Below, one piece after another: positions 26,401 through 34,274 of a DNA stretch of 64,000 nucleotides; position 1 is the first letter of the stretch; every line of letters starts with the position of its first letter. A model generated the notes under the pieces. The model was not told the DNA's origin and did no database searches. It saw only the letters and a list, made by a program, of their open reading frames with translations. The stretch comes from Sediminibacterium roseum (lineage in GTDB: Bacteria > Bacteroidota > Bacteroidia > Chitinophagales > Chitinophagaceae). Made by a program: the position numbers and the translations under genes. Where the stretch lies: assembly GCF_009939005.1 (NCBI RefSeq), contig NZ_JAACJS010000012.1, forward strand, positions 124,001 to 188,000. The letters run 5' to 3'.

Positions 26401-26814
26401 TTACAGGTCAGCTTTTTTTATGATCTCGACAACGTTGGGATAACTGTTTTCTAAACAAGCCTCCAGCTCCTCGCCGCTTACCCATTTGATCTCAGTGATA
26501 TCTTCTTCGGTCTGGGGCAGCAATTGTTGTTCACCACGCGCCCGCATGGCGTACCAATGCGATTCTTTGATCACCTCTTCCTTGAGGTAAGGATCGAAGT
26601 ATTCATGGTAAGTGATGCCGATCAGTTCGCCGTGTTCAACATCTTTCAGCCCCGTTTCTTCTTTCACCTCCCTAACCGCGCATGCCAGTATGGTTTCACC
26701 GGCATCGAGCTTTCCTTTGGGAAGATCCCATTTGCCGCGGCGGAAGATCATCAGCAGCGCGCCGGCATCGTTCAGAACCAACCCACCGCCGGCTATTATT
26801 TTTGTTTTCTCCAT
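26401..26814 (-). CDS. NUDIX hydrolase
   Basis: 137 residues. The Nudix box is intact: GKLDAGETILACAVREVKEETGL, matching Gx5Ex7REUxEExGU, with an N-terminal strand IIAGGGLVLNDAGALLMIFR. It hydrolyses a nucleoside-diphosphate-linked compound; the Ap4A/diphosphoinositol or 8-oxo-dGTP type cannot be told apart here. It is divergent from pyrE. Confidence 0.9.
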   Translation of the reverse strand: MEKTKIIAGGGLVLNDAGALLMIFRRGKWDLPKGKLDAGETILACAVREVKEETGLKDVEHGELIGITYHEYFDPYLKEEVIKESHWYAMRARGEQQLLPQTEEDITEIKWVSGEELEACLENSYPNVVEIIKKADL

Positions 26815-26881
26815 GGTTCATCAAATGTGAATACTATTTTCCGCCCCTGCAAAAAATGTAGGCAAAAATTCAAAATCGGTT

Positions 26882-26889
26882 TACATTCG
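26882..26889 (+). promoter_or_regulatory. -7-like box before pyrE
   Basis: TACATTCG, one base from TAnnTTTG, ending 4 bp before the pyrE ATG. No TTTG at the expected -33 distance, so low confidence. Confidence 0.3.
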
Positions 26890-26893
26890 CCCC

Positions 26894-27526
26894 ATGACAA
26901 ACGAGAAAGCCGTTGCTGAAAAACTGCTGCAGGTTGGTGCAGTAAAATTGAGTCCAAAACAACCTTTTACCTGGGCCAGTGGCTGGAAAAGCCCGATCTA
27001 TTGCGATAACCGGAAAGTGTTGTCGTTCCCCTTTGTTCGTGATTTTATAAAAAGCGAAATGTGCAACGTGGCCTTCGAACAATTTCCACAGGCAGAAATA
27101 CTGGCGGGCGTGGCCACGGCAGGTATTCCGTGGGGGGCGATGGCGGCGGACCAGCTGAAATTGCCTTACATCTATGTCAGGCCCAAACCGAAGGAACATG
27201 GCCTTGGCAACCAGATTGAGGGCGCATACCAGCCCGGACAACGCGTACTGGTAATAGAGGATCTTATATCAACCGGCAAAAGCAGTCTCCAGGTAGTTGA
27301 CGTGCTGCGCAATGCAGGCGTAGAAGTGATCGGGATGGTTTCGATTTTTACGTATGGCTTTTCAGTGGCTGAAAAGGCGTTTGAGGCCGCGGGCGTACCT
27401 TACCGTTCGCTCACCAATTATGCGCAGTTGATCAGCCTTGCGGTAGAAAAAGGCCAGGTGTCAGCAGATACAGAGCAGTTGCTGCTACAATGGAGGAACG
27501 ACCCGGCCAATTGGCAGGGAATTTGA
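26894..27526 (+). CDS. pyrE: Orotate phosphoribosyltransferase
   Basis: 210 residues. Motifs are FTWASGWKSPIYCDNRK, ILAGVATAGIPWGAMAAD, IYVRPKPKEHGLGNQIEG and the PRPP loop VLVIEDLISTGKSSLQVV. It converts orotate to OMP. It lies about 2 kb from pyrB, separated by coaD and two minus-strand genes, so the pyr genes are clustered but not one operon. Confidence 0.97.
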   Translation: MTNEKAVAEKLLQVGAVKLSPKQPFTWASGWKSPIYCDNRKVLSFPFVRDFIKSEMCNVAFEQFPQAEILAGVATAGIPWGAMAADQLKLPYIYVRPKPKEHGLGNQIEGAYQPGQRVLVIEDLISTGKSSLQVVDVLRNAGVEVIGMVSIFTYGFSVAEKAFEAAGVPYRSLTNYAQLISLAVEKGQVSADTEQLLLQWRNDPANWQGI

Positions 27527-27548
27527 GTATAACGATCAAACAAAACAT

Positions 27549-27950
27549 ATGAAACGAATCATTTCAGCGTTACTGCTCACTGCCGCGATGTATTGTACCG
27601 CGGGTGCGCAGCAGCAAAAACCGGAGTGGGTTACCATCAAATCAGCGAACCTGAAATGCTGGGAGTGTAAAGACCGTTTGGAAAAATTTCTCCTGAAGGA
27701 GAAGGGCCTGACCAACAGTGGTATCGCGGGCTGGAAGATCAACTTATTGCAGGGAGAGATCAGGGTGCAGTACCTGCCCAACCTCATTACACCGGAAGCG
27801 GTGCGCATTACCCTGAACAATGCCGGCTTTGATGCAGACGAAGAGAAAGCCGAGCCGGATGCCTATAAAAAGCTCCCGCCGGCCTGCAAACGTGCGGAGG
27901 ACGGGGGTGGTCCGCAAAAAGGAAAATCCTGTCACGTGCCGCCGCTTTAA
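27549..27950 (+). CDS. Secreted HMA-like (CxxC) small protein
   Basis: 133 residues. A signal peptide (ISALLLTAAMYCTAGAQ) is followed by a heavy-metal-associated fold: a first strand WVTIKSANLKCWECK with the CxxC metal site, a helix, and a last strand ending in ALNNAGFDADE-like spacing (ITLNNAGFDADEEKAE). The tail carries additional Cys (PPACKRA, KSCHVPP). It may bind copper or another soft metal in the periplasm; the metal is not determined. It starts 22 bp after pyrE and ends before a strong terminator. Confidence 0.75.
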   Translation: MKRIISALLLTAAMYCTAGAQQQKPEWVTIKSANLKCWECKDRLEKFLLKEKGLTNSGIAGWKINLLQGEIRVQYLPNLITPEAVRITLNNAGFDADEEKAEPDAYKKLPPACKRAEDGGGPQKGKSCHVPPL

Positions 27951-27971
27951 TGGCCGTATTATTGATAACTG

Positions 27972-28004
27972 AAAGGGCGCATAATTACTATGCGCCCTTT
28001 TTTA
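27972..28004. terminator. Strong hairpin terminator
   Basis: AAAGGGCGCATA, a 5-nt loop (ATTAC), TATGCGCCCTTT followed by a T tract. A 12-bp perfect stem between convergent genes. Confidence 0.93.
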
Positions 28005-28054
28005 TTGCCGGATTATATCAATAAACACGATTACAGCCAACCGTTCGTTTCTGA

Positions 28055-28501
28055 TCAAAACAAACTCAGTTTGTGCCTTGCTTCATAATTGAACGGAACC
28101 GTTGCGAAGATCCCCGCTTTGCCAACCCTCGTGGTGCCTTTTACATTGATCAGTACTTCTTTGCTGAAAAGGAGGTTGAGCCCGTTTTTCAGCACAGACT
28201 GCATATCCACCATGATCCTCGACGGCAGGCTGAATTCCGCCCGGCGGGGGATGTGCATGAGGGTGTCGAGCTGGAATTTGCCGAGGTAGCTGTTGTCTAC
28301 ATACACATCACAATCCACTTTCTTCAGATCCACCCCGAAACTGTTTGGGTTGTAGTACACCAGGTCCATTGCCAGGACGGTCTGGTTAAAACCCATGGTC
28401 TCAACCCTTACGTTTTTCACATCGCGGTAATCGAATCCCTGGGGTTTGGAACAGGCGAAAAGGAATAGGGTCAGGGAGCCAAATAAGAGGACTTTTTTCA
28501 A
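28055..28501 (-). CDS. LEA type 2-like lipoprotein
   Basis: 148 residues. LFGSLTLFLFACSK is a lipoprotein signal. The LEA14-like WHy beta domain shows YYNPNSFGVDLKKVDCDVYVDN and LPSRIMVDM with a final LINVKGTTRVGKAG. Such proteins bind nothing known for certain and are common periplasmic lipoproteins in Bacteroidota. Single gene. Confidence 0.85.
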   Translation of the reverse strand: MKKVLLFGSLTLFLFACSKPQGFDYRDVKNVRVETMGFNQTVLAMDLVYYNPNSFGVDLKKVDCDVYVDNSYLGKFQLDTLMHIPRRAEFSLPSRIMVDMQSVLKNGLNLLFSKEVLINVKGTTRVGKAGIFATVPFNYEARHKLSLF

Positions 28502-28552
28502 AATGGACTATTTGCCTGCAAAATAGGAGAGACTGGCGGAATTCCAATTTCT

Positions 28553-28560
28553 TATATTTG
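28553..28560 (+). promoter_or_regulatory. -7 box upstream of the WbqC-like gene
   Basis: TATATTTG, an exact TAnnTTTG match, with no convincing -33 element. A very AT-rich 190-base stretch with no gene (28561-28749) separates it from the start codon. Confidence 0.4.
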
Positions 28561-28749
28561 TAACAGCCGGTTTTGACTTGCTAAAAATGTTGGAAAAAAG
28601 ATTATGCAACGAGATATTTCTGAAGTCTAAGTTAATTAGTTGAATAAAATAATAATAAATAGTTTATAAACAATTAGTTGTAATTATTATTTAAACTTAA
28701 AAAAGATAAATAAAGACCTATTCAAAGTCAAATAATAAACAATTTATCA

Positions 28750-29379
28750 GTGCCGGAAATAAATTTAAATATAATCGATCTATTAATTGATATTCAATAT
28801 TTTGGAACAATCAATTACAATAAAATTTTGTTTCAAAATTCAAATATAAAAATTGAACAATACGAAAGCTATCAGAAAATGAGTTTTCGCAACAGATGCA
28901 TGCTTGCGGGGAGCAACGGGGTGGTTAATTTGTCGGTTCCGCTGGAGAAAGGGCGCGGGCAAAAAGAGCTGATGAAGGATGTCAGGATCAGCGATTCGGA
29001 GAACTGGCGGGTGCAGCATTGGCGCACCATCGAATCCTGTTACAGCCGCGCGCCTTTTTTCGAATTTTACCGGGATGGGGTTTTCAGCCTGCTCCAAAAC
29101 AAACAGACCTTCGTGCTCGACCTGAACCTGTCCATCCTCGAATGGCTGGCAAAAGTTTTCAAATACAGAGGATCGGTTTCGCTGACCGAAGCATATCACA
29201 AAGAATACCCAACCGACGTTAACGACCTCCGCGGAGCTTTCCTTCCCAAAAATTACGCGGCGGAGGATTTTGATCTGAAGTATGTGCAGGTGTTCGAGGA
29301 CAGGATCGGGTTCAAACCCAACCTGTGCATCCTCGACCTGTTGTTCTGCAACGGTCCGTCGCTTTCCATTGGTCGGTAA
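28750..29379 (+). CDS. WbqC-like family protein
   Basis: 209 residues from a GTG start. Conserved WbqC blocks are LLIDIQYFGTINYNKIL, ENWRVQHWRTIESCYSRAPFFEFY and SILEWLAKVFKYRGS, with a C-terminal LCILDLLFCNGPSLS. The family occurs near O-antigen and other envelope genes but its reaction is unknown. The first ~40 codons are far more AT-rich than the rest (Asn/Ile-rich), though they still match the family. Confidence 0.85.
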   Translation: MPEINLNIIDLLIDIQYFGTINYNKILFQNSNIKIEQYESYQKMSFRNRCMLAGSNGVVNLSVPLEKGRGQKELMKDVRISDSENWRVQHWRTIESCYSRAPFFEFYRDGVFSLLQNKQTFVLDLNLSILEWLAKVFKYRGSVSLTEAYHKEYPTDVNDLRGAFLPKNYAAEDFDLKYVQVFEDRIGFKPNLCILDLLFCNGPSLSIGR

Positions 29380-29547
29380 AAATTACGTCTCTGCCGGGTT
29401 GATCGCAAGCGAGGCAACATTTTAACTTTTCTATTGCTCTATCCCCATCTATTTAATAACCATTTAAAGCGCTCAATGGAGGAAGAAACCGTATTTTGCG
29501 GCAATCCTGTGGCGAAGCCAATTAACCCCGAATGGTATTGAGATGCT

Positions 29548-32500
29548 ATGAATAGAGCCGTGCTTTCGCTTTTGATTGTTTTGGGACATCTGGTTGTGTC
29601 CGCGCAGGATTTTTCCAACAAGGGAAAGGAATTCTGGATCGCGTACCCCGCCCACGTAGATGGTGCTTCTTCGGTGATGGGTCTGTACATCACTTCTTCT
29701 GTCAATACATCCGGCACGGTCACTTTAGGAAACGGCGCCCCGATCAATTTTACCGTAAACGCGAATGTGGTAACCCGCGTGTTTCTTACCAACGGCACAA
29801 ACAACAATGCCACTGCAGGATCGAGCCCTCTTTTTTACGGTTCCAATTCTGCGGTTTATCTCGATATGAGCGATGGTATTAAAACAGGGGCGGCGATCAA
29901 GATCACTTCGCAGGACCCTGTGGTGGTATATGCTCACATTATCAAGTCCGCAAGAAGCGCGGCCACCCTTGTACTGCCAACGGCGGTATTAGGCAGCGAA
30001 TACATCGCGCCGAGCATCGGGTCGGTCAGCCTGCAGCAGGCGGGTGGCGGTATCGGTGAGATCGCTGTAGTGGCAACACAGGCCAATACGGTTCTTGAGA
30101 TCACCCCTTCGGTTGCCGGCCGGGCCGGAAAACCTGCGGGTGTAAAGTTCCAGGTAACACTGGCGAATGCGGGCGACTGTTACCAGTTCCAGACGCAGGA
30201 TCTTGGCGATATTTCAGGTACGAAGATCAGCGCACAGGGATGTAAACCGATCGCTGTGTTTTCGGCAACCACCTGGAGTGCGTTCGACTGCCCGGGTTCA
30301 AGCGGGGGAGATAATCTTTACCAGCAAATGTTCCCCACACGCGCCTGGGGCAAAACGTTTGTAACAGCGCCTTTTTACAACCGCACCGACGATATTTTCC
30401 GAATTTATGTTCAGAACGCTTCTACCACGGTCAGTATCATGGAAGGTGGTGTTACCACAACCCTCGGAACGGCCAATTACAACAGCAACGGTAAATTCTA
30501 TTTTTACAGGTCGAACAAACCATTGATGATCACCGGGAGCCAGGCGATTTCTGTTGCGCAGTTCATCACATCGGCTACCTGCAAAACAGGATGTTCAACC
30601 AACAGTGGTTCCGTTGGCTGTTATGGAGATCCGGAAATGGTTTTGCTAAACCCGGTGGAGCAGACCTTGCAAAACGTCACTTTCTTTTCGGCATTGCAGT
30701 CTTACCTGCCATCCGGGCAATCGAACGTGGTGCAGCACTACGTAAACCTGATCATCAGTAAGAAGTTCATCAGCACGGTTAAGATAGACAATGCCCCGCC
30801 GAAAGGAATGTTCATAGATATCCCGGGAAGCATTTATTCTTATCTCCAGGAAGATCTTACCGCATCTACACAATCCAACCCGATACACAACATTTCTGCT
30901 GATTCCAATTTTGTTGCCATCGTATACGGTTATGGTAATGTTGAGTCGTATGGATACAACGGAGGAACCAATGTGAAAGATTTTTCAGCGGGCACCACGT
31001 TTCAGAATCCCTACAACCGCATCGATTCTGCGGTTACGTGTGTAAATACGCCACTGCAGTTTTCCGTTCCATTGGGCTTTATGCCCGCCACACTTCGCTG
31101 GGATTTTTCCGCTGCGCCCAATATTGCCCCAAGTGCCGGCATTGGCCCTATATCCAATCCCACAGCCGATAGCTCAAAAACGGTGAACGGGCAAACGGTC
31201 AATTATTTCAGTACCGGCAAAACATTCAGTTTTGCGAACGCAAATACGGCTTCGCTCCGCGATACGATCAAACTTTTCACCACCACGGCTGCGGCAGACG
31301 GTTGCGGAACAACCAACCAGACCTTTTCCATTCCCGTAACCGTGAAGGGGGATCTTCCGGTGGCGAAATTTGCGGTAACACCGGGCCTTTGCCTTCCGGA
31401 TGGCGTAAAGTTCACCGATCAAAGTAGCTATGGTTCCGGCAACATCATCCGGTGGTTCTGGGATTTTGGCGACGGAACCACGGCCGACCTTCGTACCGCC
31501 ACCGTTCCCGATAAAGTATATGCTGCCTCGGCGAATTACACCATCAAATTGAAGGTCGTTTCCGATATCGGTTGTTTGTCGGGCGAAGCCACACAATCTG
31601 TTTTGCAGAATGAAAAACCAACAGCCAACTTCTCTGCCGGCACGATCAGGTGTGCGGAACAGGATATCGTACTTACGGATGCATCGGTTTCTACATCGGG
31701 GCCCATCACGCAGTGGAAATGGGATCTTGGTACCGGTACGGTTGTAAACACATCCAATGCCCCGGTAACTGCAAAATATGCAACTGATGGCCCACAAACA
31801 CTCACGTTGCAGGTAACGACCGCAAGTGGCTGCAAAAGCGATGTGTTTACACAGACAATAGACGTAAAACCATTGCCGGCTCCTGGTTTTGTTTTGCCCG
31901 AAGTTTGCCTGAGCGATGCGTATGCGCAGTTCAGGGATACGACCAAGATCAAGGACGGCTCCGAGGCGCAATTCAAATGGTCGTGGAACTTCAACGTAAC
32001 CGGGGTAACACCCGGCCCATCGGTGCTCACCAGCACGGCGCAAAACCCGCAGGTGAAATACAATCGATCGGACAATTACAAAGTATCGCTGACGGTTACT
32101 TCGAAAGACGGTTGTGTGGCCACTGGCACAAAAGATTTTACCGTAAACGGATCTATACCCAAAGCCGCATTCGATTTTGCCAATACTGCGCCTTACTGCG
32201 GAACAAAACCGGTCAGGATACAGAACAACTCAACCGTGGATTTTGGAAACGTAACCAGGCTGGAGATCCACTGGGACTACGCGAACAATCCCACGGTAAA
32301 AGAGACCGACGAGGATCCGGCGCCGGGCAAATTGTATACACATTCCTATACAGACCCCGCTTCGCCAAAAACATATATTGTACGTATGGTTGCTTATTCG
32401 GGTGGTACGGCCTGTGCGGATTTTACTTCGAAAACATTCACGCTTTATCCGCAGCCCAAAGCGGCGTTTACAAGCTCCGCCAGCCAGTTGTGTACAGGGG

Positions 32501-33210
32501 AAGCGGTAACTTTTACCGATAAGAGCAGCACCGGTTCAAGCGCGGCGAAAACATGGTACTGGAACCTTGGAAAGAACAGTTTGTCTAACCTGCAGAATCC
32601 TTCGAAACAATACAATGATTCCGGGCGGGCAGATGTGAGCATGTATTTTTACAATGCAGATGGCTGTATAAGCGATACGGCTTCAACCAGCTTAACCATT
32701 TATCCGAACCCGGTGGTATCGTTGAAGCATACAGACCGGGTACTGGCGGGCGGAACGATCACCATTACGCCGTTGTTTATATATGGCAACCAGCTCAGTT
32801 ACAAATGGACGCCTCCAACGTACCTGAGCAGCGATACGGCCATCGCGCCAAAATCGATCCCTTCAGATGACATCACTTACAAACTTACCCTTACCGCGGA
32901 GGGCGGTTGTACGGCAAGTGATACTATCTTTATAAGTGTATTGAAGGGTCCGGAAGTACCCAATGCCTTCTCGCCCAACGGCGACGGCATCAACGATACC
33001 TGGAAGATCAGATACCTGGAAAGCTACCCGGATGCATCGATAGATGTTTACAACCGCGCCGGGCAGATCGTGTTCAGGTCGATAGGGTATGGAACGGAGT
33101 GGGATGGAAGTTACAAAGGACAGCCATTGCCGGTTGGAACTTATTATTATGTGATCAATCCAAGAAATTCCCGTCCTTTGATAACAGGTTCGGTAACGAT
33201 CATAAAGTAG
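29548..33210 (+). CDS. Large secreted IgGFc-binding/PKD-repeat protein with T9SS type B sorting domain
   Basis: 1220 residues. A signal peptide (SLLIVLGHLVVSAQ) precedes an IgGFc-binding-like region (~residues 20-490: GKEFWIAYPAHVDG, PVVVYAHIIKSARSAATLVLP). From about residue 600 come five PKD-like beta domains (first: FWDFGDGTT; others WKWDLGTGT, WSWNFNVTG, IHWDYANNP, WYWNLGKNS), then an Ig-like segment and the gliding-motility-type CTD (PNAFSPNGDGINDTWKI, IDVYNRAGQIVF, PVGTYYYVI). The CTD directs type IX secretion and surface attachment. The SprF-type partner gene follows 4 bp later. Confidence 0.92.
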   Translation: MNRAVLSLLIVLGHLVVSAQDFSNKGKEFWIAYPAHVDGASSVMGLYITSSVNTSGTVTLGNGAPINFTVNANVVTRVFLTNGTNNNATAGSSPLFYGSNSAVYLDMSDGIKTGAAIKITSQDPVVVYAHIIKSARSAATLVLPTAVLGSEYIAPSIGSVSLQQAGGGIGEIAVVATQANTVLEITPSVAGRAGKPAGVKFQVTLANAGDCYQFQTQDLGDISGTKISAQGCKPIAVFSATTWSAFDCPGSSGGDNLYQQMFPTRAWGKTFVTAPFYNRTDDIFRIYVQNASTTVSIMEGGVTTTLGTANYNSNGKFYFYRSNKPLMITGSQAISVAQFITSATCKTGCSTNSGSVGCYGDPEMVLLNPVEQTLQNVTFFSALQSYLPSGQSNVVQHYVNLIISKKFISTVKIDNAPPKGMFIDIPGSIYSYLQEDLTASTQSNPIHNISADSNFVAIVYGYGNVESYGYNGGTNVKDFSAGTTFQNPYNRIDSAVTCVNTPLQFSVPLGFMPATLRWDFSAAPNIAPSAGIGPISNPTADSSKTVNGQTVNYFSTGKTFSFANANTASLRDTIKLFTTTAAADGCGTTNQTFSIPVTVKGDLPVAKFAVTPGLCLPDGVKFTDQSSYGSGNIIRWFWDFGDGTTADLRTATVPDKVYAASANYTIKLKVVSDIGCLSGEATQSVLQNEKPTANFSAGTIRCAEQDIVLTDASVSTSGPITQWKWDLGTGTVVNTSNAPVTAKYATDGPQTLTLQVTTASGCKSDVFTQTIDVKPLPAPGFVLPEVCLSDAYAQFRDTTKIKDGSEAQFKWSWNFNVTGVTPGPSVLTSTAQNPQVKYNRSDNYKVSLTVTSKDGCVATGTKDFTVNGSIPKAAFDFANTAPYCGTKPVRIQNNSTVDFGNVTRLEIHWDYANNPTVKETDEDPAPGKLYTHSYTDPASPKTYIVRMVAYSGGTACADFTSKTFTLYPQPKAAFTSSASQLCTGEAVTFTDKSSTGSSAAKTWYWNLGKNSLSNLQNPSKQYNDSGRADVSMYFYNADGCISDTASTSLTIYPNPVVSLKHTDRVLAGGTITITPLFIYGNQLSYKWTPPTYLSSDTAIAPKSIPSDDITYKLTLTAEGGCTASDTIFISVLKGPEVPNAFSPNGDGINDTWKIRYLESYPDASIDVYNRAGQIVFRSIGYGTEWDGSYKGQPLPVGTYYYVINPRNSRPLITGSVTIIK

Positions 33211-33214
33211 ACGT

Positions 33215-34240
33215 ATGCGTGTAAAAACATTGTTGCTGGTGATGGGTGTGTTTGCGGTTGGTGCGTTGTGGGCGCAACAACGTCCGTACTATACGCAGTA
33301 CATCATGAACAACTACATCATCAACCCCGCCGTTGCCGGCATTGAAAATTACTGGGATGTAAAGGCCAGCCACCGCATGCAGTGGGTAGGACTCCAGGAT
33401 GCACCCGTAACCACTTACATCACCGTTCATGGCCCGCTCAAACGCGATGATTATGGCCGCGAGACCGCAACCAGCTTTCATGCGGGCGGCTCCAACCCGC
33501 GGGGGGAGGCCTATTGGCAAGACTACAGTTCTGCCGAGCCGCACCACGGTGTTGGTTTTACCATGCTGAACGATAAGACGGGCCCGCTCAGCCGTTTCGC
33601 GGCGTATGGAACCTATGCGTACCATGTTGGGTTAACCAGCCGCACGAGCCTTTCGCTCGGGGTATCAGCAGGCATTACCAATATGAGCCTCGACGCGAGT
33701 AAACTCAATTTCGGTTCCATCACGGTAGACCCGGCGGTGGCGAACAGCAATATCATCAGCAGGATCAAGCCTGATATCAGTGCGGGTCTCTGGTTGTATT
33801 CGAAAGATTATTTTCTTGGCGTAGCCGCGCAACAGATCATTCCGCAGAACATCACATTTTCCGACAATACCGTTTCTGTGCAGAACGGTAAACTGCTGCC
33901 ACACCTGTTCGTGAGCGCCGGTTACCGCATGCAGTTAACGGATGACATCAGTTTCCTTCCATCCACCTTGCTGCGCTACATCAGTCCGCTGCCACTCGGT
34001 ATCGACCTGAATGCAAAGTTCCAGTACCAGGACCTGCTTTGGGCGGGCGCCTCTTACCGTTACCAGGATGGCTTTGCCGCAATGGTAGGCGTAAACCTCA
34101 ACCGAAGCATCAACATCGGTTATTCTTACGATGTACAAACCTCAACGCTCAATACCGTGAGCAAAGGAACGCACGAGATCCTGATCGGCTTCTTATTGGG
34201 TAATCGTTTTGGGGATTGGTGCCCGAGGAACCTTTGGTAA
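33215..34240 (+). CDS. PorP/SprF-family type IX secretion membrane protein
   Basis: 341 residues. A signal peptide ends in GALWAQQ, then the family's opening RPYYTQYIMNNYIINPAVAGI and WVGLQDAPVTTY. The rest is an outer-membrane beta-barrel with alternating strands and ends in GLNL-type repeats and LGNRFGDWCPRNLW. SprF-type proteins are needed for export of specific type B CTD cargo encoded next to them, and the gene follows the 1220-residue cargo by 4 bp, so they are almost surely a pair. Confidence 0.93.
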   Translation: MRVKTLLLVMGVFAVGALWAQQRPYYTQYIMNNYIINPAVAGIENYWDVKASHRMQWVGLQDAPVTTYITVHGPLKRDDYGRETATSFHAGGSNPRGEAYWQDYSSAEPHHGVGFTMLNDKTGPLSRFAAYGTYAYHVGLTSRTSLSLGVSAGITNMSLDASKLNFGSITVDPAVANSNIISRIKPDISAGLWLYSKDYFLGVAAQQIIPQNITFSDNTVSVQNGKLLPHLFVSAGYRMQLTDDISFLPSTLLRYISPLPLGIDLNAKFQYQDLLWAGASYRYQDGFAAMVGVNLNRSINIGYSYDVQTSTLNTVSKGTHEILIGFLLGNRFGDWCPRNLW

Positions 34241-34274
34241 GGGCGCGGTTTTTAAAAAGATAACGGCAGTTCGC

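Noticed and set aside
31174-32043. 289-codon open frame antisense to the PKD protein
   Set aside because: Cys/Arg-rich, no recognisable domain, lies fully inside the larger gene on the other strand.
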